Notes: generated by a model not told the origin, from the sequence alone. Numbered from the stretch's first letter, positions 16,844 through 25,773 are shown. The stretch is DNA of 64,000 nucleotides from Desulfobaculum bizertense DSM 18034 (GCF_900167065.1 NZ_FUYA01000003.1:248001-312000); one strand, 5' to 3'. A program made the numbers and translations.

Positions 16844-17845
16844 ATGCTCACAGCATCACACGTACGCGGACGACTGGCTCCAAGCCCAACAGGACATCTC
16901 CACCTTGGCAATGCCTGGGCATTTTTGCTGTGCTGGCTTGCAGTACGCAAGGCAGACGGCACAGTTATTCTGCGCATGGAAGACATCGATCCAGATCGCT
17001 CCAAAACGGAATTTGCCACAGACATCATCACCGATCTCCACTGGCTTGGTCTGGACTGGGATGAAGGACCCGACTGCGGCGGAGACAACGCGCCATATAC
17101 GCAAAGTGAAAAGCTGGACCGCTATGCAGAGGTCATTGCCCAGCTCTCAGAGCGGGGGCTAACCTACCCTTGTTACTGTACGCGAAAAGAGCTTCGTTCT
17201 CTGGCATCAGCGCCGCATAAGGGAGAATTTGGTCCAGCCTACCCCGGAACCTGCCTGCACCTGAGTGCATCGCGCAAGGCAGAGCTGGAAGCTGCGGGAC
17301 GGCGCCCCTCCCTTCGACTTCATGCAGACAGCCCAGACCTGAGCTTTCATGATAGACTTTGTGGAGATCAGCACCAGACATGGGAAGAATGCGGCGGTGA
17401 TTTCCCGCTGCGCCGCTCGGACGGAGTTATTTCGTACCAGCTGGCCGTGGCGGTGGATGACATCGACCAGAACGTGACGCTCGTCATGCGCGGGGATGAC
17501 ATTTTGCACTGCACGCCGCGCCAAGTGTACCTGTACAAACTGCTGAATGCCAGAAGGCCAGACTATGCGCATGTCCCCCTCGTCCTTGATGCCGAAGGGG
17601 AGCGCCTTGCCAAGCGGCATAAACACTTCGAACTTCGGGCGCTGCGAGAGATGGGCATCAGCGCAAAGGCCATCATAGGCTACCTCGGATACCGGGCGGG
17701 CCTGCTCCCTGAGCCGAAGCTAGCACAGGCACAAGAGCTACTGACACATTTCAGCCTGGAAAAACTTCCCAAGCAGGCTATACAGCTTGAAAACGACATT
17801 GAAGAAATTCTGAAAAAGCTTTCAGAAAAAGAGAATAAACTGTGA
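16844..17845 (+). CDS. gluQ: Glutamyl-Q tRNA(Asp) synthetase
   Basis: 333 aa, a truncated glutamyl-tRNA synthetase-like enzyme lacking the anticodon-binding domain. It attaches glutamate to queuosine in tRNA(Asp). The HIGH-equivalent is HLGN in RLAPSPTGHLHLGNAWAF; the zinc site includes CYCTRKEL; the KMSKS-equivalent is GERLAKRHKH. It is somewhat longer than the usual ~300 aa because of a C-terminal extension. With queD 9 kb away it suggests the cell makes queuosine. The tRNA-Leu gene follows. Confidence 0.93.
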   Translation: MLTASHVRGRLAPSPTGHLHLGNAWAFLLCWLAVRKADGTVILRMEDIDPDRSKTEFATDIITDLHWLGLDWDEGPDCGGDNAPYTQSEKLDRYAEVIAQLSERGLTYPCYCTRKELRSLASAPHKGEFGPAYPGTCLHLSASRKAELEAAGRRPSLRLHADSPDLSFHDRLCGDQHQTWEECGGDFPLRRSDGVISYQLAVAVDDIDQNVTLVMRGDDILHCTPRQVYLYKLLNARRPDYAHVPLVLDAEGERLAKRHKHFELRALREMGISAKAIIGYLGYRAGLLPEPKLAQAQELLTHFSLEKLPKQAIQLENDIEEILKKLSEKENKL

Positions 17846-17908
17846 GGATTTGCCGTCCTGAGGCATTGACGGACAAAGAAAGAACAGTATAAAGACAACC
17901 GTACACCT

Positions 17909-17995
17909 GCCCGGGTGGTGGAATTGGTAGACACAAGGGACTTAAAATCCCTCGGCCTTTTGGCTGTGCGGGTTCAAGTCCCGCCCCGGGTACCA
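17909..17995 (+). tRNA. tRNA-Leu (anticodon UAA)
   Basis: 87 nt with encoded CCA. Acceptor arms are GCCCGGG (17909-17915) and CCCGGGT (17985-17991), discriminator A. The anticodon stem-loop AGGGA-CTTAAAA-TCCCT gives UAA. A class II variable arm (CGGCC..GGCTG region) and T stem GCGGG/CCCGC are present. Its 3' half is the attachment site of the island to its right and the gene remains intact after integration. Confidence 0.96.
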
Positions 17996-18041
17996 AGGAT
18001 ATTTTGCCCTTCAGAGCTTTTGCTCTGGAGGGCTTTTTTGT
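17939..18041. repeat. attL: left direct repeat (tRNA-Leu 3' part and terminator)
   Basis: Matches 48087-48189 over 103 bp with one difference (T at 18024, C at 48172). It begins at GACTTAAAATCC within the anticodon arm and ends just after the terminator T run. Confidence 0.95.
18006..18039 (+). terminator. Terminator of tRNA-Leu (element copy)
   Basis: GCCCTTCAGAGC and GCTCTGGAGGGC form a 12-bp stem (one G-T pair) with a TTTT loop, followed by T6. The same hairpin, one base different, occurs at 48154-48187 at the far end of the island. Confidence 0.9.
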
Positions 18042-18045
18042 GCTT

Positions 18046-18068
18046 TGTACAAGGACTGTACAAGGAAT
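18046..18068. repeat. Subterminal TGTACAAG repeat, left end of island
   Basis: A 23-bp block containing two TGTACAAGG units; it matches 47936-47958 at 21 of 23 positions. It lies 5 bp inside attL, a suitable position for integrase arm-type or excisionase sites. Confidence 0.6.
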
Positions 18069-18086
18069 TTACTCCCCGGGGAAGCC

Positions 18087-19067
18087 CTAGACAAGTTCCG
18101 GAACGGGCTTGGTGGGAGCCTTTGCGTTCAAAGATTTTTTAATAAATGGCGTGAGAACCTTTTTAAATTTCGTCAAATTCTCCACGACCCATCGATGTGT
18201 TTGAGCAAGCTCTTCTGGAGAATCCTCAATAGACCCTTTTTTAAAGAATTCGATTCGAGATGGACGGATGTGTTCAAGCAAATTCCACTCTAAAGGAAAC
18301 CCAAGACTGCTCTCTATTTCAGACTGATACTGACGCATCTTACGAAGCAGGTCATGATTCTTCTCTTGGCTATTGGAATAAATCTCTAAAGCAATTTTAA
18401 TTCTCCCCTCACGAGTAAAATTCACTGCATACCCAAAGTCTGAAAACCCAGATGAAAAGGTATACCAATTCTGAGGCTGCCCTTTTCTTGCGGAAGTAAA
18501 TTTATATTTTGTTCGTAATTCATCAATTACATTTTGAAAAAAGTCTTGATACGCAGCTCCTTTTGGGGATGGAGCTGTACTCGTACTCTGTCGTGTCCCT
18601 TTTTGCCATTCGTTAGGGTACACAACAGGCTGGAACTTATACGCAGGCCTTGAATCATCAATTTGTAAAACTTCAACAACAACAGCAAAAAAACTTGTTC
18701 TAGTGTCAGTTCGCTGATTCAGCCATTCCAAAGCCTGCCGATGTTCATCACGTATTGAATCGGCAATCCAAATAACAGATTCAGCCTCGTATCCTGCTGC
18801 ATACGTCAGCAGCTTCCCCAAATGATCATGATCTGTTTGCGTCAACTGGTTTTCGATAATGACACTTCGCTTGGTTCCCAGATCTTCAGCGAGCAAATCT
18901 AATGAAAAACTTCCAACCTCAGCTTCCCTCTCAACTACCTCCAGATCCATCCCAAGGACCTCTCCCAGGACCTCTATGTTTTCCTGGAGCCACGGAGTGA
19001 AATTCCGAGCTTCATTCTTCCAAACTTCACGTAAAGATATTCTCTTTAATCTTCCAAACTCAGCCAC
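18087..19067 (-). CDS. DUF4268 protein with PD-(D/E)xK-like N-terminal domain
   Basis: 326 aa. The N-terminal half has D57 in SFSLDLLAED and the motif IIENQ (E72-x-Q74), which resembles the core of PD-(D/E)xK nucleases with Gln in place of the usual Lys; LGKLLTYAAG follows. The C-terminal half (AAYQDFFQNVIDELR, then NWYTFSSGF and KIALEIYSN) matches the DUF4268 style. Such proteins occur in defence islands and next to restriction genes, but no activity is proven. It is the first cargo gene inside attL, transcribed toward the tRNA, and stands alone. The downstream side has no strong terminator other than the tRNA hairpin. Confidence 0.78.
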   Translation of the reverse strand: MAEFGRLKRISLREVWKNEARNFTPWLQENIEVLGEVLGMDLEVVEREAEVGSFSLDLLAEDLGTKRSVIIENQLTQTDHDHLGKLLTYAAGYEAESVIWIADSIRDEHRQALEWLNQRTDTRTSFFAVVVEVLQIDDSRPAYKFQPVVYPNEWQKGTRQSTSTAPSPKGAAYQDFFQNVIDELRTKYKFTSARKGQPQNWYTFSSGFSDFGYAVNFTREGRIKIALEIYSNSQEKNHDLLRKMRQYQSEIESSLGFPLEWNLLEHIRPSRIEFFKKGSIEDSPEELAQTHRWVVENLTKFKKVLTPFIKKSLNAKAPTKPVPELV

Positions 19068-19435
19068 AGCTCTCTCCTCAAATATATTTTGGAATACTCA
19101 ATAAAAGATAAATAAAAGCAAAACAAGATCTCTTCAAATCTTCAAACTCCCCTCGCACTAGTTGCCATAACAAAGCCACAATCCCCCCCTCAAAATGCGC
19201 CACACAACAACAGACAACCCAGGCGAATTGCGCCAAGCAAACGAAAAGACACAGCACCCCAGGCCAAATCAAACTCCATATGTTATTTGATTCACAAAGT
19301 GTCATTATGCAATAACTGGCACATTACATAATCTCAGAATTTATTTTAAATTTTTTTTGCAAACCGTTTCCAGATCGGGCTCCCCACCCCTAAATTGTAC
19401 GCGATTCCTCTGTATAAAAAATCTATGAAATCGCG
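19068..19435. other. 368-bp AT-rich intergenic region
   Basis: No supported gene. A 75-codon minus-strand frame (19078-19305) with hydrophobic runs has no ribosome site and is not called. CGCGATT at 19390-19396 and AATCGCG at 19428-19434 could form a stem near the end of the 894-aa gene, but no T tract follows. Confidence 0.4.
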
Positions 19436-22120
19436 TCAGCAAAAAGGACCTCCTTGCCTGCTTTCCGAAAGTACGCTCCCTGGAGAAACATTTTTTGGCT
19501 TCCATTCTCGAAGTTTTTTATAACGCAATGCGTAACCAGAAAAGTTATCCCCGCCTATCACTCGAGGAGCACTTTGCGTTCCTACATTTGTCCTAGGAAT
19601 TCTCGTAGACACTGTGTTTTTCCCCTTTGCAAAAACAAGTATTTTTTCTTTTTTCAAGTATTCGCAAAACGACTTAAATTCTACTTCCCGTCTAAATTTC
19701 TTCGTAAAAATCTCACCACGATCAAAATAGCAGTACGCCCTTTTACACATCAGAAAACAGAACTTCTTTTGATAAACAATTTCGTGAGGCTTGAATCCTT
19801 TATGTAATTTGGCCACCTTTTCTTGTACCTTTTTTAAAAACTTCTCCAATTTCTCATCACAGGGTTCTAAGTCCTCAATACCAATTTCACTCATCGGCAC
19901 AAATATGGAGAAAATAACTGGTATCTGCATCCTATTTTCCATTGCTCTATATTCTTGTAAAGTTTGAACCGTAGCGACAAGCTCCTTCCCTCTTCTCTCC
20001 AATGCGTCTGTATAAGGACAATACTCACCATCAAGTAGTTTCTTTTCCCCATCAGAAAAAAGCTCTTCAACAAGCTGCTGGTAGAAAAGGCCCCGATATG
20101 GCCGCCACATCCTCAGTATTTCGCGGCACTGTTTTTCATTTTCTTGAAACCAGTATTCCATCTCTTCTGAAGCTTTAATGTTCTCCAGATACACATCCTT
20201 TTTCGTCCCCACATATTCCAACTTTTTTTCTTGAGGACTCATGCCACACACAGCTTCTTTGCCAAAAGAAAGAGCCGCAATCCTCAACTCATCCTCTGGA
20301 CCGGGATCACGGACAACTTGCACAATTCTCCAATTATACAACGTAAAAGCCCTCCGAGAGCTGCACACCTTATTCACAAAATTTCGATAGCAGCGATGCT
20401 CGGACGCCCCCAAAGGCTTAAAAACAACAGTGGCATCTTGGTATGCGAAAAGAGACTTCTTTTTCTTCATAAAATCAGAAAAATACCACGATGCAGGAAG
20501 AGGATTGCCAACCGAACTAAACATCCCCATAAATTCAGCCCAAAATGTCGCGCATTCATCTGAAAGACCATAAATATGGTAAAATGCATGAGACTTGGGA
20601 ATTGAATTCAACAAAGGACCACAAGCCATAACGCTAAACAAAAAATGTACGAAAGATTGAGCAGATGGAGGGAGCTCTCTCAGAAAGCTAAGTTGGGGCA
20701 AGTGGGATTTACTTAGGCAGGTGTGAGGATAAACAATTCCGCCTGGTATTTGAGGGATAATTTTGCAGGAAGGAGTGGGGTAGCAACCATATGCAGTAAC
20801 AAAAACGTTCTCATCATTAACTGTATTCCAGCCAGTCTTCCGCACCGAAAAAGCTGTTCCGTCACAAGGTCCATTCAGGATTTTATACCGCAATAGCCTC
20901 ACATTTTCTGGAGTATTCATAATGCCTAGCCCTGACTCCTCCAACTTTTCAACAAATCTCTTTCCATGCAAATCACGGATTGTCAGAGGGCATTCTTTAA
21001 TGCATCCATCAAAATCATGAAATGAAACAAGTCTCCCTATCTTCCCGTCTGCAAACTTTAGTAAGCTCACTGACAACACGCTACTGACCTTGAGCAACTG
21101 TGCCGTCGTGGATTCCTTGTTTGGTTTGCTAAAATATTTGTAAAAATTGTAAATTACCCCCATTGGATCACACTTATAAACAGGAGTAGTTACATTACAC
21201 TTCTGATCACACTCAACGCCATGAAACAATGCAAACAACTCTTCACAACGAATTGCCCAAGCGCCCTCTTTTCCTTTCTTTTCAGCTGCCTGTAACGCCT
21301 TTTGAAAACGTCGATTCCACTTCTCCGCCGGGGCACCTAAGTAAGAGGCCACACCGTTTTTATTAAAAAAACGCCATCCTTCTTTTAACGATCCAAATGA
21401 CCGTAACACACCAGCAATCTGTTCTTCTGAGAGGTCCAGCTTATTTTGCGCAGCATAACCCCAGTAAAAACATGTCGGTAATTCATCATAAAAATTGAAA
21501 TACTTGTCTAGAAGGGAAGCTTTGCATGCCCCCGTACAATTTTTCTGTGATTCCTTAAAATCATCAACAGCAATCCAGTTCCAATTTTTTATTTTAAAAA
21601 GAGTATCAAAGGATTTCACTCTTATCTTCGCATAAGACAACGGCTTCCTAATTTTGCTTAACAGACCAATATAACTTTCATATGGAAGTTCAAGAAATTT
21701 CTCCTTACCTAGACTTTGACAATTAAGAAACAGCCACTGGATATCACCATATTTACTCAAAAAAACATTTTTTTTACTTATACAAAATAAATCGCATATT
21801 TTCCCACAAATATCGTCTTGGCTTAATCTTTCAAATGGAATCCAAAACCCATTAATTTTTATTTTTCTTCCCAGCATAGAGAAGACAGACCTTGTAAAAT
21901 GTGGCGGCAAAGATATATCTTTTAGACGCACAGCAAATTTCGCACTTCTTTCATTGACCATGGCTTCATCATATTGGATTGCAAAGGGAAAAACATCCAG
22001 GGAGGGAAATACCTTGCTAAATTCTTCAAGATCCTCTTCTTGATCTCTAATTAGCATCTGAAATTTTTCCCCTTCGCGTACTCCCCTAACAAAACGAAAC
22101 CACTGTTTCTTACCCTGCAT
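19436..22120 (-). CDS. 894-aa island protein, possibly a diverged DUF927-like replication protein
   Basis: Not confidently recognised. A good AGGAGG precedes the ATG. The middle section (FSVRKTGWNTVNDENVFVTA, then PGGIVYP) has the look of DUF927 primase/helicase-associated proteins, in which a GxxxxGKT loop normally follows; here the equivalent region reads YGLSDECATFWAEFMGMFSS, with no Walker A lysine. The N-terminal ~350 residues contain many aromatic and basic residues; the C-terminal ~200 are basic. It sits downstream of an excisionase-like gene in an AT-rich tract. Possible roles are element replication or a degenerate ATPase; confidence in either is low. Confidence 0.55.
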   Translation of the reverse strand: MQGKKQWFRFVRGVREGEKFQMLIRDQEEDLEEFSKVFPSLDVFPFAIQYDEAMVNERSAKFAVRLKDISLPPHFTRSVFSMLGRKIKINGFWIPFERLSQDDICGKICDLFCISKKNVFLSKYGDIQWLFLNCQSLGKEKFLELPYESYIGLLSKIRKPLSYAKIRVKSFDTLFKIKNWNWIAVDDFKESQKNCTGACKASLLDKYFNFYDELPTCFYWGYAAQNKLDLSEEQIAGVLRSFGSLKEGWRFFNKNGVASYLGAPAEKWNRRFQKALQAAEKKGKEGAWAIRCEELFALFHGVECDQKCNVTTPVYKCDPMGVIYNFYKYFSKPNKESTTAQLLKVSSVLSVSLLKFADGKIGRLVSFHDFDGCIKECPLTIRDLHGKRFVEKLEESGLGIMNTPENVRLLRYKILNGPCDGTAFSVRKTGWNTVNDENVFVTAYGCYPTPSCKIIPQIPGGIVYPHTCLSKSHLPQLSFLRELPPSAQSFVHFLFSVMACGPLLNSIPKSHAFYHIYGLSDECATFWAEFMGMFSSVGNPLPASWYFSDFMKKKKSLFAYQDATVVFKPLGASEHRCYRNFVNKVCSSRRAFTLYNWRIVQVVRDPGPEDELRIAALSFGKEAVCGMSPQEKKLEYVGTKKDVYLENIKASEEMEYWFQENEKQCREILRMWRPYRGLFYQQLVEELFSDGEKKLLDGEYCPYTDALERRGKELVATVQTLQEYRAMENRMQIPVIFSIFVPMSEIGIEDLEPCDEKLEKFLKKVQEKVAKLHKGFKPHEIVYQKKFCFLMCKRAYCYFDRGEIFTKKFRREVEFKSFCEYLKKEKILVFAKGKNTVSTRIPRTNVGTQSAPRVIGGDNFSGYALRYKKLREWKPKNVSPGSVLSESRQGGPFC

Positions 22121-22177
22121 CTTTTACCTCCTGTTTTTCCATTCACATACCTAAAAAAAAGCAATAAATCACTGTTG

Positions 22178-22207
22178 TATGCAGGTCCGCTTTCGCGGAC
22201 CTGCATA
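22178..22207. repeat. Perfect 13-bp inverted repeat with TTTC loop
   Basis: Arms TATGCAGGTCCGC and GCGGACCTGCATA flank TTTC. It lies between the excisionase-like gene and the 894-aa gene. No T tract immediately follows on either strand (a T8 tract is about 15 nt away on the minus strand), so it may be a weak terminator, an mRNA processing site or a replication/transfer nick hairpin. Confidence 0.7.
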
Positions 22208-22214
22208 CCTACTT

Positions 22215-22457
22215 TCAACACACCTCATCTTCAGGGACTAACTGCGAAAACCACCAATTCAAAAACTCGTCACGACGAATAACGAGCTTCCTTTTCCCTT
22301 GACGAAGAAAACAACTTCCAGGGATTTCCCCATTACTTTTCATATTTTTCAAAGTCCTCCAGATCACCGCACCTCCAGTAAGCTCATCAACTTGCGTACC
22401 TGCAAAAACTGGCGGCATCTTCTCTTCAAACTCTTTCCGTAACTTTTCATCCAACAT
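22215..22457 (-). CDS. Excisionase/AlpA-like helix-turn-helix protein
   Basis: 80 aa from ATG 22457, chosen because GAGGAGG lies 5-6 nt upstream; a longer frame to 22499 lacks such a site. The core (AGTQVDELTGGAVIWRTLKN, then GEIPGSCFLR and RRDEFLNWW) has the layout of a MerR-like/HTH_17 winged helix: a helix pair, a 'GxIP' wing and a terminal 'LxxWW' helix. Such proteins act as excision directionality factors or as regulators in integrated elements. Confidence 0.65.
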   Translation of the reverse strand: MLDEKLRKEFEEKMPPVFAGTQVDELTGGAVIWRTLKNMKSNGEIPGSCFLRQGKRKLVIRRDEFLNWWFSQLVPEDEVC

Positions 22458-22503
22458 CTTTTCCTCCTCGTATTTTAAGTTCATACGATGGGAAGTCATC
22501 TGT

Positions 22504-22532
22504 AAAAAAAGATAGGCCGGGTCACCCCGGCC
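22504..22532 (-). terminator. Terminator after the LRAT gene
   Basis: GGCCGGG/CCCGGCC stem (22515-22532) with a 4-nt loop, followed on the minus strand by a T7 run (22504-22510). Confidence 0.88.
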
Positions 22533-22539
22533 ATCCCTT

Positions 22540-23136
22540 CTAGTCCTTGAATAAGCGCCAAAGGCTCACCGCTCCAGCGACAATCAACACAGGCGCGGCA
22601 ACACCACCACTCGCGAGAGTAAGGACTGCAGCCTTTTTCACCCCCTCAGATAACAGCGTTTGCCCCGCCGACTCCACAGCACGTTCAACAACCATTCGTT
22701 TCACCTGTCGTCTTGCGATCCTTTGCACCTCATGTGTTGCTTTTTGGCGAACAAGCTCAGTTCCAGCGCAAACAAGCACTCCTTTTTTCGCAAGCCTTTC
22801 GATCTGTTCACTGCGATGCTGCCCTTCAATGCACCAATTCACAAAATGCTCGCAGTTATTGAACACAACGCTATAGCTCTCTTCAAAAAGTCGGCTATAT
22901 GCCCTATCCACACTCTCTTCTCGCGAATACCGCCGATCCTTATGCGACACGAGCTCAATGACTCCTCCTGCAGCAAAATCTGCTAAAGATGTGTAATCCA
23001 CCCGTCCTGATGTGTCAGACACAGACCCGTCGTAGTGAATGACGCTGTCCGCTCCGACATACAAACCATGGTGAAAATACACGCCGCCAGCACGAGCCAC
23101 TCTCAGGTGATCACCAGCTTTCCATTCCTTCGACAT
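22540..23136 (-). CDS. LRAT-domain (NlpC/P60-superfamily) protein
   Basis: 198 aa. Residues 6-110 form a lecithin:retinol acyltransferase-like permuted papain fold: the histidine motif FHHGLYVG (H22/H23), VIHYDG and the catalytic cysteine in NNCEHFVNWC (C95). The C-terminus (about 166-195) is a glycine/alanine-rich hydrophobic segment ending in SLWRLFKD, probably membrane-inserting. Bacterial LRAT proteins are predicted lipid acyltransferases or phospholipases. GGAGGC gives a good ribosome site. It lies at the downstream end of the AAA+/DUF3150/VWA block, behind a terminator hairpin. Confidence 0.85.
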   Translation of the reverse strand: MSKEWKAGDHLRVARAGGVYFHHGLYVGADSVIHYDGSVSDTSGRVDYTSLADFAAGGVIELVSHKDRRYSREESVDRAYSRLFEESYSVVFNNCEHFVNWCIEGQHRSEQIERLAKKGVLVCAGTELVRQKATHEVQRIARRQVKRMVVERAVESAGQTLLSEGVKKAAVLTLASGGVAAPVLIVAGAVSLWRLFKD

Positions 23137-23150
23137 ACAAAGCCTCCAAT

Positions 23151-23181
23151 AAAAAAAGAGCAGAGGCCTTAGCCCCTGCTC
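23151..23181 (-). terminator. Terminator overlapping the end of the VWA gene
   Basis: GAGCAGAGGCC and GGGGCTAAG-type arms (23158-23181, imperfect) are followed on the minus strand by T7 (23151-23157). The hairpin includes the last codons of the VWA gene and lies just ahead of the LRAT ribosome site. Confidence 0.85.
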
Positions 23182-24722
23182 ATGGTTTGCGCTTTCAAAA
23201 GCTGCCCTTGCAGCATCCTAAACAATGCCGGAGCCAAATCCTCCAGCCGATCTATGTTCTCACAACGCTCGTGGAATATTCCCCTGAGATATGGGCTTTG
23301 GATACTCACGCCCATCAGTTCAATTCCCAGTCGTTCCCCTTCCACAATGGCAGCCTTGGCACACGCCTCGGAACTTGCCCGGCCGTCAGTCAAAACGAGC
23401 ACAATTTTTCGAGCTTCTTTGACTCGCTGGAGTTTCGGATACAGCCACCACAGGGTTTCACCGAGTGGCGTATCTCCAACAGGCTTAATCCAAAACCGCT
23501 GATGAACTCGCTCTCCATGCTTCACAAGCGGAAACACTGTGCACTCTGAGTCCTCACTTTCAGCCCTTGCCGGAAACGCCGTCACACCGACATTGACTCC
23601 GACCTGCTCCAAAGCCTTTGCCAATGCATAGCAGGCAGGACCTGCCACGTGCATTCGATTTCGCATGGACCCAGAGCAATCAAGCAGAATGTGCACGGCT
23701 GTATTCAGTCCACAACGCTGCCCTTCGCGAACAAAAAGACGCGAACTTCCCGTTGCACTTCGAGCAAGCAAACGAGGCGCAAGCCGACCAGTTCTCCCCA
23801 CCCGATTCCGCACAAGGCGAGACGCCTGCAGAACACCTGTCAAACGTGCACGTAACGGAACCGCACATCGTAGCGCTTCATCTCGTAGGAAATGAGGCAA
23901 TGCCTCGCAATGAAGAGAACCACACGTTGCCACTTGAAACCGAGGCAGTTCTGGAGCATCACACTCCGCAATCCGCCGAGACAAAACTTCACCGATTTCA
24001 TCAAAAGATGCTCCCGGTACACGTTTTCCAAAACTCTCGCCTTTTCTCCCGGTATTCGTGGAGCTTTTCCCTGCTTTTTTGTCTGAATTAGCTCGCCCTG
24101 TAGGAGAACCCGTGACACATTTTTGAGACGAAAGGAGACACAAAATCTCGCGAGTGTACTGAAGCGCCTTTGCTGTCGAACCCGCATCATGTCTAAAACG
24201 CTCAAGCACAGGCTCCACCCTCTTTCGCAGTTCATTCCACGCAGCAGGAGCTGCCTGCTCCAATGTCTCAAGCTGAACGTTCAGTTCTGAAAGTTCCCAT
24301 GAGCGCACCTTGAGCAAAATCCAGTTCTGCATCCGATACCGCGCAGAAAAGCTCGAGACGTCCTTGCTTCCGAACATAATGCGAGCGAGTCGCTGAAAAT
24401 TCTGACGGCAGCCCGGGAAGGCCGCCGCCATGTTTTTCTCTACCCGCCAATCTTCAAGTGAATTCAGAAGAGGCATCTCTTGCGCTGTCACATTTTTCAG
24501 CACCTGAAAATCCGTGTACCGGATATGCGCGGCCTCATGATCCAAAAATCCACGAACCAGACACAGGAAATCTGCATCTCCCTTTTCTGGCAAAGCCGGG
24601 AGGTGAATTGTCGCCCCATTGGTAAACGCCTTTTCACCGCCAACAATGACCTGCACGCCATAACGATCACTCAGCGCACTTGCCACATGCGGCAAAGCAC
24701 GCATTAGATATCGATTTCTCAT
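23169..24722 (-). CDS. CobT-like VWA-domain protein with HExxH motif
   Basis: 517 aa from ATG 24722 (GGTGAGGTG ribosome site; an ATG at 24743 in the same frame is possible). An early motif LDHEAAHIRYTDF provides HExxH (zincin-like, as in CobT-type proteins). The C-terminal VWA domain has the MIDAS motif HILLDCSGSMRN and VLVLTDGRASS. In CobST the VWA subunit binds the AAA+ partner. Here there is no CobN, so cobalt chelation is not implied; VWA/MoxR-type pairs act as metal-dependent chaperones on other substrates. It follows the DUF3150 gene by 7 bp. Confidence 0.88.
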   Translation of the reverse strand: MRNRYLMRALPHVASALSDRYGVQVIVGGEKAFTNGATIHLPALPEKGDADFLCLVRGFLDHEAAHIRYTDFQVLKNVTAQEMPLLNSLEDWRVEKNMAAAFPGCRQNFQRLARIMFGSKDVSSFSARYRMQNWILLKVRSWELSELNVQLETLEQAAPAAWNELRKRVEPVLERFRHDAGSTAKALQYTREILCLLSSQKCVTGSPTGRANSDKKAGKSSTNTGRKGESFGKRVPGASFDEIGEVLSRRIAECDAPELPRFQVATCGSLHCEALPHFLRDEALRCAVPLRARLTGVLQASRLVRNRVGRTGRLAPRLLARSATGSSRLFVREGQRCGLNTAVHILLDCSGSMRNRMHVAGPACYALAKALEQVGVNVGVTAFPARAESEDSECTVFPLVKHGERVHQRFWIKPVGDTPLGETLWWLYPKLQRVKEARKIVLVLTDGRASSEACAKAAIVEGERLGIELMGVSIQSPYLRGIFHERCENIDRLEDLAPALFRMLQGQLLKAQTMSRG

Positions 24723-24729
24723 ACGCACC

Positions 24730-25725
24730 TCACCACAGCCCAAAGCTGTCTATCGTTTGTGACTTCATCCCCTGCGAAGGAGGAACTGCTTCACTTTCTT
24801 TCTGCAGCTCTTCTTTGCGGGCGTTCTCTGCGGCTATTACATTTTGTACGGGTTCAGCCAGACCATGGAACACAGACTGTGCGGACTGCCCTTCGATAAT
24901 CTTTTGCCCGTGGGCAACCATCGCAAGCGGATCTCGCAAGAGGCACATGGTCCCCTGAAGCAGAAGAAGCGCCTTGCCTCGAATGGCTCCACGCGGAGGC
25001 ATTGCCAAAATGCATTCATCCAAAAGCTCAACGATGGGAGCAACCCGAGGTTCCACAAAGCTCATGCCTTCAAGCTTGCTTCGGAGCATACGCAACGGGG
25101 AAAGCGCCTTATGCGTGACTTCTGTCTTTCCTACAAAACTCTTCTCCCAAACCTCATTTGCGACCTTCGAAACTTCCTCATACAGCGTCCCGCTCAGCCT
25201 GCGCACTTCACATGTCAGCCCAGCACTCGCATCTGCCATCGCAGGCACAACTCGGTAGGTTTGCCATGTAAACCCAAGTCGCTGGCTCACATACTGACTG
25301 CTCACCACAGAATTTGCGATGATGCTTTCCCAGCCCGGATTGTTGCGAATCCAATCCTGTACAGCCTCGTCATAGCGAGCCAGAAACTTTTCCTTTTCGT
25401 CCATGAACTGCGCACGGATTTCTTTTAAGGCTCTCAAGGCCTCCTCCATCCGAGTTTCGGGAAGTGCCCAGCCGCCAAGAAAACGAACGCCGATCTTTTC
25501 CAAAAGCGACACGGCCCGAGATTTCAGCGTCGCAAACACTCGCAGATCACGAGGGTCACATACGCGCTTGCTTCCAAGCGAGGCCAGTTCCTCAGGGGGA
25601 AGTTCAGTTCCGCCCAAATCCGTCGCTGTGAGCTTCCGCCGAGCTGACCAGATGTTCACATCAAGCCGCACTGCTACCAGCTCGTTCAAAACCTTCATCT
25701 CTGTTGCCTGAATATCTTCACTCAT
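24730..25725 (-). CDS. DUF3150 family protein
   Basis: 331 aa. Largely helical and charged, with the start of the type VLNELVAVRLDVNIWSARRK and LARYDEAVQDWIRNNPGWE near residue 120, in the manner of DUF3150. These proteins are found between CobS-like AAA+ and CobT-like VWA genes in phages and integrative elements; their role is unknown, perhaps an adaptor. GGAGGG precedes the start. It is sandwiched here in exactly that order. Confidence 0.78.
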   Translation of the reverse strand: MSEDIQATEMKVLNELVAVRLDVNIWSARRKLTATDLGGTELPPEELASLGSKRVCDPRDLRVFATLKSRAVSLLEKIGVRFLGGWALPETRMEEALRALKEIRAQFMDEKEKFLARYDEAVQDWIRNNPGWESIIANSVVSSQYVSQRLGFTWQTYRVVPAMADASAGLTCEVRRLSGTLYEEVSKVANEVWEKSFVGKTEVTHKALSPLRMLRSKLEGMSFVEPRVAPIVELLDECILAMPPRGAIRGKALLLLQGTMCLLRDPLAMVAHGQKIIEGQSAQSVFHGLAEPVQNVIAAENARKEELQKESEAVPPSQGMKSQTIDSFGLW

Positions 25726-25747
25726 TGCTTTGCCCTCCTTTGGGCAT

Positions 25748-25773
25748 AAAAAAAGGGAGCCTTTTAGACTCCC
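25748..25773 (-). terminator. Terminator overlapping the stop of the AAA+ gene
   Basis: GGGAGCC/GACTCCC arms (25755-25773) followed on the minus strand by T7 (25748-25754). It should reduce read-through into the DUF3150 and VWA genes. Confidence 0.85.

Noticed and set aside
19078-19305. Small hydrophobic 75-aa minus-strand ORF
   Set aside because: No ribosome site and no recognisable motif.
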